A DNA stretch of 64,000 nucleotides from Novosphingobium umbonatum (GTDB taxonomy: Bacteria > Pseudomonadota > Alphaproteobacteria > Sphingomonadales > Sphingomonadaceae). A model generated the notes under the pieces. It saw only the letters and a program-made list of their open reading frames with translations. It was not told where the DNA came from and made no database searches. The stretch covers positions 124,001 through 188,000 of the forward strand of contig NZ_SACO01000001.1 in NCBI RefSeq assembly GCF_004005905.1, in the 5' to 3' direction. Numbering within the stretch: the stretch's first letter is position 1; the number at the start of each line of letters is the position of its first letter. Shown in pieces: positions 36,462 to 46,219 of this stretch. Made by a program: the position numbers and the translations under genes.

Positions 36462-39400
36462 TCAATAATCCTTTGAAACCTTGGCATTGACACTCTGCCG
36501 CCCCGTGCTGGCCACGCTGCCCAGCAGGGCCAGCCAATTGGTCAGACGGAACTCCAGATTGGTGGCCGAATAACCCCGCCCATCGGTGACGATCTCAGCA
36601 TAGACGCGGCGGCCCAGATATTTGCCGACAGCCACGCCCATCTGCCGCCCCAGCGCCGCATCGGCGGACACAAAGCGCAACCGGTCCAGCCCGATGGCAC
36701 TTCGCAGCTTGTTGATCGGGTCCAGCCCGCCACCGCCATGCAAAGCCGCCAGTGCCGCCCCCAGTTGCACCGCCTCCGGCGCCGATATCTGCGAGATGGA
36801 ATCGCCAAACAGGATGCGCGCCAGCAATTCCTCCTCGGGCAGGGAAGGCACTGAGGAGAAAGTGATCTGCGGCCGCATAGCCGTGCCGCGCACATTCACG
36901 GTCGCGGTCAGATTGTTGATCGTGGCGCTGGCCGCCATATCCAGCTGCGGATCGGGCGGGCTGGCGCCGTTAAAGGTAATCTTCCCGCGCGACAGGTCAA
37001 AATGCTTGCTGGCAAAGTCATAGGTGCCGCTAACAAGGCTGGCCGAACCGGAAATGGCCGGCTCCAGCAGGGCGCCGCGCAATTGCACATCGGCGGTCCA
37101 CTGGCTGTCCAGCCCCAGCCCCTGCATCCGGATACCCGATCCGGCGGCATCGACCACCAATCGCCACGGCATTTCACGCTCTGCGGCAGGCGCGATGTCG
37201 GCGCGGCGGTTGATCTCCTTGGTCGGCAAGGCAGGCAGCGCCGAAGCCGCACTCGCCTGTCCCAAACGCCACCGCGCGCTGTCAATCGACAACCTGCCCG
37301 CAATCGTGCCGGTCAGCCCGTCAGACAGAATACGGATCGGCCCCGTCGCTACCAGCGCCATATCGGGCCGCGCCAGCAATTGCGCTCGCCGCGCCGCCAA
37401 GGTGATGTCGATACCCGGTCCGCGCCCGCCTTCCATCCGTGCGAAATCCAGTCGCCCGCTACCGCTGACCGTGCCGCCGCCATGGGTCTGCCCCGACAGG
37501 CTGGTCAGCGCCAGCACCGAACCGGAGAAATTGCCCCTTGCGCTGATGCCCGTTATATCCGTGCCCGCCTGCCCGCTTTGCAGCCTTAACGCATTGCCCG
37601 CCAGCGACCCGCGTATTTCCGGCGCATCGAGCGATCCGGTCATATCGGCGGCAATCTCGATCGGGCCGGACAGATCAAAACTCTGCAAAGCCATCAACCG
37701 CCACAAGGCATCGGCCGGACCGCCATAGCGCATTTGCGCCACCAATCGCCCATGCAGCAGCCGGTCGGCCAACATGCCATCGCCCACCAGACGGTCAATC
37801 CGCCCCTGCACCCGTCCCAGCACCGATGAGCCATCGCTGGCCACCGCGCGCAGATCCAACCCGTCAGCGCGCAGATGCGATACCACCGCCAGATCGACCG
37901 CCCGCGAATTCTGCATCAGGCCCGAACGGGTCAGCCCCTTGATCAACAATTTGGCATCCGCGTCGGGCGCTTTTTCGCGGCGCTGGATATAGGTGATCTG
38001 CCCCGTGGCGCGCCCGCCAAGGCCCAGATCGGCCGCCACCACATCGGCCAGCGCCAGCGGCATATCCGCCACGCCCAGCCCCAGTTCCAGCACACCATTG
38101 CCCACCACACCTTGCGCCAGCAATCGACCGCTGCCCACGCTGATCTGGCTGGGGGCCAGACGCCATTGCAGGCCTTCAGGCCGTTGATCGGCACTCAACA
38201 CCGCGCGGCGCGGCATGGCGATAGGCTGGCCCGCAAAGCTGCCGCCCGCCAACAGGCTGATGCGGTTAGGCGCGATCTCGCCCGCAGCCGAAAGATCAAA
38301 CCGGCTGCCGCGGCGCCCACCCAGCGAGGCCGTAAAGCTCCCGCTACCATCATTCAGCTTGGTGCCCAGCGCCAGCTTGCCGATGAACAGCTTGCCCTTG
38401 CCCACGCCCTGCGCGGTCAAATCGGTGGCCAGTGTGCTATGCTGCTTTTGCAACAGGCCGCTGGCGGTCAGGCTGCCCTGCGCGATGGTCAAAGGGCGAT
38501 CGCCGTCGAAATGGGCATTTTTGGCGGTCAGCTTGGCGGCGATCCCCTGCCCGCCCGAACGAGGGGTCAGCGCCACATTGCCGGTGACGCCGCCGCCATA
38601 GACGGTCAAACGGCCATCGGCGGCGCCCTGTCGCCAATCCACCGTGCCAATGACATGGGTGGAGGAAAAGGTGAAATCACGCAGGTCCAGTCGCGCCGTC
38701 TCGCTATCAGGCAGGCTGACGCCCAATTGGCCGGTAAAGGGACCGAAGGCGCTCTCGCCCCTGCCGCTGATGCGGATCGCCTCGGCCTCTGGCGACAGGG
38801 CCAGCACCACATTTTTCACCCCCAGCGCGGGGAAGGGATCCTGCAGACGGACCTCGCCCGCCGGTCCCCTGTCGTCATAAGTGATCGCGCCGGAGAAACT
38901 GCCATAGCGCGCCTGTTGCCCCTGAGCATTCACAGCCAACGCGCGCGAGGCCCCCCGCTGGCCGGTCAGCGACAGGCTGAGTTGGGGCGCCTCGATCAGC
39001 CCATTGGCGATGTTGAGCACATGCCCCTTGGCCACCTCTACCCGCGCGGAAAAACGCGCCGCCCCACCCGCCAGATCGGCCAGCGTGGGATTGGCAAATT
39101 GCGGCAACACCCCGCGCAGATCGACGCCCACGCGCCATGGCTGGCCACGCGCCACCGTTACCAGCACGCGCCCCTGCGCATCGGCCGCTCCCACCGGCAA
39201 CGGCCATTGGCGCAAAGCCGCATCCCCCGCCACGACATAAAGCCCCTTGGCCATGTCGCCGCGCAGCACCGCCTTGGCGCTGCCTTTGGGGATGGAGAAA
39301 GTCAGGTCGGGCGCGGTGATGCTGCTGCCCGCAATCGCCAGAGTGCCGGTGGCACGCACCGGCTTCAATTGCGCATCGAACAAGCCATCGGCGGTGACAA

Positions 39401-40667
39401 TCTGCCCCGCCACCAATTCCAATGGCACCCGCCAGACACCACCTTGCCGCGTCAGGCTACCTTGCGCGCTCATAGCGTTGAACGCCGTATCGCCACTGGT
39501 CCAGCGCGCGGCCTGTGCCTTGAAATGCAGGCTGGGCGCAGTCAGCGGCCCTTGCGCATGGACTTGGGCGGAAAGCCCCGCCAGTGCATCATCCTCGCCC
39601 AAAGGCAGATGCGCCCCGCCGGTCAGGGCCAGCGTCAGATCCTCGAACCGGCTCTTGCCCAGATCGACCCGCCCATGGCCACGCAGCACCGCCTGCGCCG
39701 CGCCGAGACGAAATTCGCCGCTGATCACCTTGCCATCAACATGGCCGCGCCCGCCCAGCGCCAGCGTTTCCCCGCCTAAAGTGTGGCGCAAAGCCTGCGG
39801 CATCAGCGGATCGAGCCAAAGCCGCCCGCCCCAGCGATAGGCCCCACCCGCCTGCGCCAGAACCAGCGCCGCCGCTGGCCGCGCATCCTGCTGCGCCAGC
39901 AGCCAGCTTTGCCACTTATCCCACGTGCCCCTGCCGCCCAGCCTGATCTGGCTCGAGGATTGCGCGCCGGTCAGCCCCGCCAGCAAGCCCCCCTTGGGCG
40001 CGCGATATTCGCCCTGCATGGCAAAGAGGTTCTCGGCCCGATGGGCGTCGAGTTGAAAATTGAGCCGGTCCTCGGCGCCTAACTTGCCATGCAGCATGAC
40101 CTGCGCCACGCCCTTGGCCAGATAGAGCCGTCCATTGAGATCAATCCGCCGCTCCACCCCGCCCAGCCTGGCGGTCAGCGCCTTGCCCAGCGTCAGTCGC
40201 TCCACCGCGAAATGGTCGATCCGCAGGTCATAATCGGGCCACAGGCTGCCCGCCTCGTCCGTGTCGCGCAATTGGGGCAGGCGTTGCAAAGTCCCGCGCC
40301 GCAGCACCACCTGCCGGATGAACAGTCCCTTTTGCGTGAACAGCAAAGGTTGCCAATCCAGCACGCCCTCGCCTGCGCGCAGGAACACGCCTTGGGGATC
40401 GCGCAGCACCAAGCCTTCCAGACGGGCCCGGCCATAGATCGAGCCTTCGATCCGCCCGATCGAGACCCGCAATCCGCCCGAAAACTCCTGCATGGCCAGC
40501 ACATCGATGATCAGGCGATGGCCAATCGGCGTATCCAGCCCCAGCACCAGCGCGCCCGTCGCCGCCACCAGGCCCACCGGCAGGCCCAGCACATAGCGCC
40601 GCCAGCCAAAACGCCGCTTTGGCACATCCGGCACAGGCGGCTCAGCAGGGGTCTGTGGCTCCTCCAT
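36462..40667 (-). CDS. tamB: Translocation and assembly module protein TamB
   Basis: A 1401-aa AsmA/TamB-type protein with a single N-terminal membrane anchor (about residues 26-45) and a very long beta-rich periplasmic body. It ends with the conserved TamB C-terminal domain (DUF490): GKITFNGASPPDPQLDM, PSLPEEELLARILFGDS and YLGRRVYAEI. TamB-family proteins form hydrophobic grooves spanning the periplasm and work with TamA in outer-membrane biogenesis. The ATG overlaps the tamA stop as TGATG. Confidence 0.93.
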   Translation of the reverse strand: MEEPQTPAEPPVPDVPKRRFGWRRYVLGLPVGLVAATGALVLGLDTPIGHRLIIDVLAMQEFSGGLRVSIGRIEGSIYGRARLEGLVLRDPQGVFLRAGEGVLDWQPLLFTQKGLFIRQVVLRRGTLQRLPQLRDTDEAGSLWPDYDLRIDHFAVERLTLGKALTARLGGVERRIDLNGRLYLAKGVAQVMLHGKLGAEDRLNFQLDAHRAENLFAMQGEYRAPKGGLLAGLTGAQSSSQIRLGGRGTWDKWQSWLLAQQDARPAAALVLAQAGGAYRWGGRLWLDPLMPQALRHTLGGETLALGGRGHVDGKVISGEFRLGAAQAVLRGHGRVDLGKSRFEDLTLALTGGAHLPLGEDDALAGLSAQVHAQGPLTAPSLHFKAQAARWTSGDTAFNAMSAQGSLTRQGGVWRVPLELVAGQIVTADGLFDAQLKPVRATGTLAIAGSSITAPDLTFSIPKGSAKAVLRGDMAKGLYVVAGDAALRQWPLPVGAADAQGRVLVTVARGQPWRVGVDLRGVLPQFANPTLADLAGGAARFSARVEVAKGHVLNIANGLIEAPQLSLSLTGQRGASRALAVNAQGQQARYGSFSGAITYDDRGPAGEVRLQDPFPALGVKNVVLALSPEAEAIRISGRGESAFGPFTGQLGVSLPDSETARLDLRDFTFSSTHVIGTVDWRQGAADGRLTVYGGGVTGNVALTPRSGGQGIAAKLTAKNAHFDGDRPLTIAQGSLTASGLLQKQHSTLATDLTAQGVGKGKLFIGKLALGTKLNDGSGSFTASLGGRRGSRFDLSAAGEIAPNRISLLAGGSFAGQPIAMPRRAVLSADQRPEGLQWRLAPSQISVGSGRLLAQGVVGNGVLELGLGVADMPLALADVVAADLGLGGRATGQITYIQRREKAPDADAKLLIKGLTRSGLMQNSRAVDLAVVSHLRADGLDLRAVASDGSSVLGRVQGRIDRLVGDGMLADRLLHGRLVAQMRYGGPADALWRLMALQSFDLSGPIEIAADMTGSLDAPEIRGSLAGNALRLQSGQAGTDITGISARGNFSGSVLALTSLSGQTHGGGTVSGSGRLDFARMEGGRGPGIDITLAARRAQLLARPDMALVATGPIRILSDGLTGTIAGRLSIDSARWRLGQASAASALPALPTKEINRRADIAPAAEREMPWRLVVDAAGSGIRMQGLGLDSQWTADVQLRGALLEPAISGSASLVSGTYDFASKHFDLSRGKITFNGASPPDPQLDMAASATINNLTATVNVRGTAMRPQITFSSVPSLPEEELLARILFGDSISQISAPEAVQLGAALAALHGGGGLDPINKLRSAIGLDRLRFVSADAALGRQMGVAVGKYLGRRVYAEIVTDGRGYSATNLEFRLTNWLALLGSVASTGRQSVNAKVSKDY

Positions 40668-42922
40668 CAAAACGCCTGTCCCAGCGCGACATAGACGCCA
40701 ATCCGGCTATCCCCCGCTCGCGGGTTAAGCGGCGTGCCCAGATCGAGGCGGATCGGGCCAAAGTCGGTTTGATAACGCAGCCCCAGCCCCGCACCAAAGC
40801 GCCAGTCGCGCATGATTGGTACAATCCCCGCCTCGACATTGCCGCCATCGAGGAAAGGCACCAGTTGCAATTTCTTGCCCATCAAGCCGGTGTTAATCCG
40901 CGCCTCCAGCGAGGCTTCATACAGCGAGCGCCCGCCCTTGGGCTCGCCCAATTCGTTGCGCGGGCCGACCAGATTATAGCCATAACCACGGATGGAGGCC
41001 CCGCCACCGGCATAAAGCCGACGCGAGGGCGCCACGTCATTGATATCCGTGCCCGCCAAAGTGGCCAGACGCAGCCGCCCCGCCCAGACCACCGGACCGG
41101 TTTGCCGATAGGTGGACGCGTCCAGCTGGACCTTGACATAGGGCGAAAACTGGACCCGCGCCCGACTGGTCTCGGGCGAGATGCGGATGGCCCAGCGATA
41201 GCCGCTGACCGGATCGAGCAGGCTATTGGTACGATCAAACGCGGCCCGCATCGGCAGGGCAGCGGTCAGATAGAGAATGCGCCCCTTGGTCACCCCGCTG
41301 GGCACGCCTTCGCGCTCTTCCGAAGCCTGCGCCTCCAGCCCCACCGACCAAGTCCACGGTTTTTGGAACAGAAGATTGGTCAAACGTTCATAACTGGTCG
41401 CAAAGGCCACCTTGCGCGCGGCATAGGAGGTCAGCGTGGCATTGTTGGCATAGAGATCAAAGGTCAATTGCCGGTCGCGGCCATGGAAATTGGCATTGCG
41501 CACGGTCGCGCCCAGCAATTGTTCGTTGGTGCCCAGAATGCCGCGCAGTTTCAACGAACCTTCGGGCGGCAACAGGTTGCGATGCTCCCAACTCGTCCCG
41601 ATACGCGCGCCTTCGCCCGTATCATAGCCCAGCTCGCCCGCGATCGTGTGCAAGGGCGCCTTGTTGAACGCCACATCCAGCGTGACCTCGCCGGGCGTGT
41701 CGCCTTGCGGCGCGCGGGTCTCGCGCGGGGTCACCGTCACGCCGGACACCAGACTGGTGGCCAGCATGGCGCGGCGCAGATCCTCTACATCGTCATATTT
41801 ATAGGGCTGCCCTGCACGGAAACGCGCAATATCGGCCAGATGCCGCGCCGACAGAAATCGCGGATTGACCGAGCTGATCCCGCCAAACACATAGGTACCC
41901 GCCGGTTCCACCGCGATGTCAACATCGCCGCTGTCATTGGCATGGTCGATGGTCAGCGCAGGCGCGGGCACTTTGGCAAAGGGATAACCATTGTTGCCCA
42001 GCCATTTGCCAATATCCCCCGCCGCCTTGTCCAAAGCCTCGCCATCCATGGGCGCACCTGTTTTGATTGGCAGGTCGGCCATGGGATAGGCTGTGGCCGC
42101 CAAATGGCCGGTGGTGACGCTGGCAATCTTGTATCGCGCGCCCGGCGCAATGTCGAAACGCACCGCGCCAATGCCCGCCTCGCCATCGCTGCCCGCATTG
42201 AAGATCGGGCTTTGCGTCACTTCCCCATCGTAAAAGCCATAAAGGCGTAGCAATTGCACCAGCAGCTTGCGGTCGCTGGTGCCGCGCACCACGATTTGCG
42301 ACATGGCTTCGACATCGCGCGGGCCGGTGCCTTGCAAGGCGGAATAGAGCTTGAACTTCTCCTCGATCGGGCCGCGCAATTCAAACCCTGCCGCAGGCCA
42401 GACCAGATGCGCCCGCCCGCTGGCCAGCACGCTTTCCAGCATGCCCTTGCCATCGGGAATAGCCGCGCTCGATGCGCTGGCCTGTGCCAGAACCTGTACC
42501 AAAGGATCGCTGTCATCAGGCGTATCGGACAACAGGATCGGCGGCTCGGCCTTGTCCTCGGGCCATGGCACGTCCAGTCCGGCAATATCGGGCAGCGGAG
42601 AATCAGGACGCAGAGGTGCTTCCTCGACCGGCTTGGCGGCCTCCTCCGCTTTGGCTTCTGACGCCTCTTGTGCCGGCACCGGCGGGGGTGCCTTGGCCCA
42701 TTCCTCCGGCTTGGCCACGGCGGCATCGGGGATCAGGGCCTGCAATTCGGCATCGGTCTGTCGCCGCTGCGCCCATGCAGGCGGGGCCAGCAAGGCCAGC
42801 CCCAAACCGATCAGCGATGTGGAGACAAAGGCCTTAGAAGCTGCTGCCGCCGGTCCACGGGCTAAAGCTGGAGCTGTCGGGCATGGGCAGCTTTTCGCCG
42901 CCGCCCTGACCGCCGCGCCCAC
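40667..42922 (-). CDS. tamA: Outer-membrane assembly protein TamA (BamA/Omp85 family)
   Basis: About 751 aa: signal peptide (core [20 protein letters not shown]), a Pro/Glu/Ala-rich segment of about 100 residues, POTRA domains, then a 16-strand-type Omp85 barrel. The barrel carries the RGYGYN motif ([14 protein letters not shown]) and ends in a terminal aromatic, ALGQAF. The start is uncertain. No ATG, GTG or TTG lies between the bpt stop and the signal-peptide core, so translation must begin inside bpt. I chose the GTG at 42922 (GGAG about 9 nt upstream); an ATG at 42949 is the alternative. Confidence 0.88.
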   Translation of the reverse strand: MGAAVRAAAKSCPCPTAPALARGPAAAASKAFVSTSLIGLGLALLAPPAWAQRRQTDAELQALIPDAAVAKPEEWAKAPPPVPAQEASEAKAEEAAKPVEEAPLRPDSPLPDIAGLDVPWPEDKAEPPILLSDTPDDSDPLVQVLAQASASSAAIPDGKGMLESVLASGRAHLVWPAAGFELRGPIEEKFKLYSALQGTGPRDVEAMSQIVVRGTSDRKLLVQLLRLYGFYDGEVTQSPIFNAGSDGEAGIGAVRFDIAPGARYKIASVTTGHLAATAYPMADLPIKTGAPMDGEALDKAAGDIGKWLGNNGYPFAKVPAPALTIDHANDSGDVDIAVEPAGTYVFGGISSVNPRFLSARHLADIARFRAGQPYKYDDVEDLRRAMLATSLVSGVTVTPRETRAPQGDTPGEVTLDVAFNKAPLHTIAGELGYDTGEGARIGTSWEHRNLLPPEGSLKLRGILGTNEQLLGATVRNANFHGRDRQLTFDLYANNATLTSYAARKVAFATSYERLTNLLFQKPWTWSVGLEAQASEEREGVPSGVTKGRILYLTAALPMRAAFDRTNSLLDPVSGYRWAIRISPETSRARVQFSPYVKVQLDASTYRQTGPVVWAGRLRLATLAGTDINDVAPSRRLYAGGGASIRGYGYNLVGPRNELGEPKGGRSLYEASLEARINTGLMGKKLQLVPFLDGGNVEAGIVPIMRDWRFGAGLGLRYQTDFGPIRLDLGTPLNPRAGDSRIGVYVALGQAF

Positions 42923-43718
42923 GCTTGCCAGCTCCGCCCTTTCCGGCATTCTCGGCGGCATCGCGGATAAGCTGGTCCTGTTCGTCATCGGTAAAACGGT
43001 GCCATCCATCGCGCCCCAACCGTTCCAGCGGGCGATAGCGCACCTTATACTGCATGCGTTCCGACCCTTCGACCCAATAGCCAAGATAGACATAGGGCAG
43101 GCCTTCGCTGGCGGCACGGCGGATGTGGTCGAGGATAATGTAATTGCCAAGCCCCGTTCTGGTCGCATGTTCCGGGTCGTAGAAAGAATAGATCATCGAC
43201 AGGCCATCGCCCTGCCGATCGGTGAGACAGGCACCCACCAGGCGACCCGGCAAGGCATCCTGGGAAGGCTCCCTATATTCGATCACATAGGAGGTGACCG
43301 GTGTGTGTTCCACCATATCGGCATAATCCACCTCGTCCATGGTGGCCATGCCTCCGCCGGGGTGGCGTGCGGTCAAATAGCGCTGGAGCAAGGCGAACTG
43401 TTCAGCGGTGGACCATGGATGGCACACCGAGGCGACCAGATCGCTGTTCCGCTTCAAATTGCGCTTTTGGGTCGAGTTTGCCTGAAACTCCCCCGCCACC
43501 ACGCGCACCGACACACAGGCCGAACAATCGGTGCAGGATGGGCGATAGGCCACCGTCTGGCTGCGCCGAAAACCGATACGGCCCAGCGCGTCATTCAACG
43601 CATCGGCATGCGGGCCTTTCAGCTCGGTAAACACCTTGCGTTCGGTCCGCCCGTCCAGATAGGGGCAGGCTGCCGGAGCAGTGACGAAGAACCGGGGAAA
43701 GCGGACGGGAGCGGTCAC
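42834..43718 (-). CDS. bpt: Aspartate/glutamate leucyltransferase (arginyltransferase family)
   Basis: N-end-rule aminoacyl-transferase that attaches leucine to N-terminal Asp/Glu for ClpS/ClpAP degradation. It is 294 aa; Bpt-type members are typically around 240-250. Conserved N-terminal cysteines are in [14 protein letters not shown] and in [24 protein letters not shown] and [16 protein letters not shown] are family motifs. The C-terminal 40 residues are Gly/Arg/Ser-rich and overlap the tamA start, which may explain the extension. Confidence 0.92.
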   Translation of the reverse strand: MTAPVRFPRFFVTAPAACPYLDGRTERKVFTELKGPHADALNDALGRIGFRRSQTVAYRPSCTDCSACVSVRVVAGEFQANSTQKRNLKRNSDLVASVCHPWSTAEQFALLQRYLTARHPGGGMATMDEVDYADMVEHTPVTSYVIEYREPSQDALPGRLVGACLTDRQGDGLSMIYSFYDPEHATRTGLGNYIILDHIRRAASEGLPYVYLGYWVEGSERMQYKVRYRPLERLGRDGWHRFTDDEQDQLIRDAAENAGKGGAGKRGRGGQGGGEKLPMPDSSSFSPWTGGSSF

Positions 43719-43923
43719 AGGTCAGGCGATCCTAGGGGTTGCAGCTGGGCCCTTATTGGCCTTTGGGCGTTAACATTCTCTTGGCGAAAACTCTTTGTTC
43801 CAGAGTTTCAATCTATGCTGCCATGGCTGCGCAGGTCAAAGGATTTTAACCACACAATTGGCGCAAACAGGACCAAAATCCCTCCGCATTCGCCGTTCTG
43901 TTAACGCTTTCCTGCCCGAAGTT

Positions 43924-45174
43924 TCAGCTCACCTCGGCCTGAATCACCTCATAACCCTTGTCGCGCAAAGACTTGACCAAAGCATCGATCTGCTCGCCAT
44001 CGCGGGCCTCGCATTCAATATCCGCCGTCAGGCCCTTGGCGGGCAGATGGGTGAAGATGCGTTGGTGATAGACCTCGATGATATTCACCTGATGCTTGTT
44101 AAATTCTTCGACCACCTTGAACAGGGCGCCGGGGCGGTCCTGCAGGGTCAGCTTCAACCGCGCCAGACGGCCCGAACGCGCCAGATCGCGCAGCAGCACA
44201 TTGGCCAGCAGGCGCTGGTCAATATTGCCGCCCGACAGGACGATGCCCACCTTCTTGCCCGCGAACAGATGCGGATGGGCCATCACCGCCGCCAGACCGG
44301 CTGCGCCCGCGCCTTCCACCACGGTCTTTTCGATCTGCAACAGCAGCGATAGCGCGTGCTCCAGTTCGGATTCCGAAACCAGCACGAAATCATCGAGCAA
44401 TTTTGCCAGCACCTTGGAGGTGAACTGGCCCGGCTCCTTCACCGCGATGCCTTCGGCCAAAGTATCACCGCCGATAGGATAGTCGGTGCCCTTGAGGAGG
44501 TTATACATCGAAGGGTAAAGCTGGGCCTCCACCCCGATCAGGCCGATATCGGGCTTGATCGCGCGGGCCGCCGTGCCCATGCCGGTGGACAGGCCGCCAC
44601 CACCCACGGGGATGACCAGCATATCCAGATCCGGATTGTCCTCCAGCATTTCCAGCGCCACCGTGCCCTGCCCTGCGGCCACCAAAGGCTCGTCAAACGG
44701 GTGGACAAAGGTCAGGCCCAGCTGCTTTTCCATGCTGCGCGCATAGGCATAGGCCTCGTCAAAAGTCTCGCCTTCCAGCACCACCTTGCCGCCCACGCTC
44801 TCGGTCTGCATCACCTTCACGGTGGGCGTGGTCTTGGGCATGACGATGGTGACCGGCACGCCAAGACGGCTTCCGTGATAGGACAAGCCCTGCGCATGGT
44901 TGCCCGCGCTGGCGGCGATCACGCCCCGCTCGCGCTGTTCCTGAGTCAGATGCAGCAGGGCATTGAGCGCGCCGCGCTCCTTATAGGCGGCGGTGAATTG
45001 CAGGTTTTCAAACTTGAGATAGACCTCACAGCCGCAAATCTTCGACAGGGTGCGCGAATGGTCCAGATCGGTGCGCACCACATGGCCCGCAATACGCTCT
45101 GCAGCGGCGCGGATATCGTCGATGGAAAGCAGCGCGGCAGCGTCGCTGGCGGATGTTTGAAGGGCCTCGGTCAT
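43924..45174 (-). CDS. ilvA: Threonine ammonia-lyase
   Basis: PLP enzyme converting threonine to 2-oxobutyrate for isoleucine synthesis. It is 416 aa. The PLP lysine is Lys65 in TAAYKERGAL, the phosphate loop is VIPVGGGGLSTG, and ASAGNHAQG is present. A single C-terminal ACT domain (KLTLQDRPGALFKVVEEF) makes it the ~400-aa class, in which feedback control by isoleucine is weaker or different from that of the two-domain E. coli IlvA. Flanked by about 205 bp of non-coding DNA before bpt. Confidence 0.95.
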   Translation of the reverse strand: MTEALQTSASDAAALLSIDDIRAAAERIAGHVVRTDLDHSRTLSKICGCEVYLKFENLQFTAAYKERGALNALLHLTQEQRERGVIAASAGNHAQGLSYHGSRLGVPVTIVMPKTTPTVKVMQTESVGGKVVLEGETFDEAYAYARSMEKQLGLTFVHPFDEPLVAAGQGTVALEMLEDNPDLDMLVIPVGGGGLSTGMGTAARAIKPDIGLIGVEAQLYPSMYNLLKGTDYPIGGDTLAEGIAVKEPGQFTSKVLAKLLDDFVLVSESELEHALSLLLQIEKTVVEGAGAAGLAAVMAHPHLFAGKKVGIVLSGGNIDQRLLANVLLRDLARSGRLARLKLTLQDRPGALFKVVEEFNKHQVNIIEVYHQRIFTHLPAKGLTADIECEARDGEQIDALVKSLRDKGYEVIQAEVS

Positions 45175-45241
45175 AATCTGGCAGCCCCTAGCGGAAAAAG
45201 CGCGGCCAAGGAACCTCCATTCTTGGGCTGTTACAGGCATG

Positions 45242-45255
45242 AAGCCAATTGGCTT
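45242..45255. promoter_or_regulatory. Perfect 14-bp palindrome upstream of the hydroxyacid dehydrogenase gene
   Basis: AAGCCAATTGGCTT is an exact dyad in the 109-bp divergent region between ilvA and the dehydrogenase gene, ending 28 bp before the latter's start. Dyads of this form are typical operators. The regulator is not identifiable here. Confidence 0.4.
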
Positions 45256-45283
45256 TGCGCGGACAGGCGTTAAAAGGAGCGGC

Positions 45284-46219
45284 ATGAGCGAAACAGAAAA
45301 CAGCGCCGCAACGGATGCCAAAGCCTTAGAGCCTAAAACCATCGCCATGATCGGCCTTGGCGTGATGGGCGGGCCGATTGCGCGCCATCTGGCCCATGCG
45401 GGGCATTCGCTGGTTCTGTATAACCGCACGCCCGCCCGTATCGAGCGATGGCAGGCGGCCAATCCCGATATTGCCGTGGCCGTGGCGGGCAATGCCGCCG
45501 AGGCTGCCGAACAGGCCGATGTCGTCATCACCTGCGTTGGCAATGACGATGATCTGGCCGAGGTGGTGCTGGGGCCGCAGGGGGTGTTCTCCACGCTGCA
45601 TGAAGGCGGCTTGTTTATCGACCATACCACCGTTTCGGCGCGCATCGCCCGCCAGATCGCGGTGGAGGCGCGGGACAAGCATGTGCTTTGCGTCGACGCG
45701 CCCATGACCGGCGCCCAGGCAGGCGCAGAAAAAGGCACGCTGACGCTGATGTGCGGCGGGCGGGCCAATGCGGTGGAGGCGGCCAAGCCGGTGATGAGCG
45801 CCTATGCGCGCCGCATCGTGCATATTGGCAAAGCAGGCACCGGTCAGGCGACCAAGATGGTCAACCAGATCGCGCTGGCGGGCATTACCGCCAGTCTGGC
45901 CGAGGCATTCCGTCTGGCGCAGGCCGAGCATCTCGATCTGGAAAAGGTCTATGAGGCCATTTCCGGCGGCGCGGCGCAAAGTTGGCAGATGGACAATCGC
46001 TGGCACACCATGGCCGAAGACCGCTATGATTTCGGCTTTGCGATTGACTGGATGCGCAAGGATCTGGGGCTGGCGCTGGATGAAGGGCGCGGGCTGGGCC
46101 TCAGCTTCCCCACCACGGCGCTGCTCGACCAATTGTTTGCCGATGTGCAGGCCATGGGCGGCGGACGGCAGGACACGAGCGCGATCCTGCGCCGCCTGCC
46201 CAAGCGGGGCTTGCGTTGA
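45284..46219 (+). CDS. NAD(P)-dependent beta-hydroxyacid dehydrogenase (HIBADH family)
   Basis: Oxidoreductase of the 3-hydroxyisobutyrate/tartronate-semialdehyde class, 311 aa. Dinucleotide motif AMIGLGVMGGPIARHLAHAG, substrate-binding DAPMTGAQAGAEKGTLTLMCGG, and the catalytic lysine helix GQATKMVNQIALAG are intact. Exact substrate cannot be read from sequence. A strong AAAGGAG lies just before the ATG. Its stop overlaps the start of the next gene (TTGA), so the two are translationally coupled. Confidence 0.92.
   Translation: MSETENSAATDAKALEPKTIAMIGLGVMGGPIARHLAHAGHSLVLYNRTPARIERWQAANPDIAVAVAGNAAEAAEQADVVITCVGNDDDLAEVVLGPQGVFSTLHEGGLFIDHTTVSARIARQIAVEARDKHVLCVDAPMTGAQAGAEKGTLTLMCGGRANAVEAAKPVMSAYARRIVHIGKAGTGQATKMVNQIALAGITASLAEAFRLAQAEHLDLEKVYEAISGGAAQSWQMDNRWHTMAEDRYDFGFAIDWMRKDLGLALDEGRGLGLSFPTTALLDQLFADVQAMGGGRQDTSAILRRLPKRGLR

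Noticed and set aside
36542..43904. Several long plus-strand frames opposite tamB and tamA
   Set aside because: They overlap clear Omp85 and TamB coding sequence and show only the reverse-complement codon bias of those genes.
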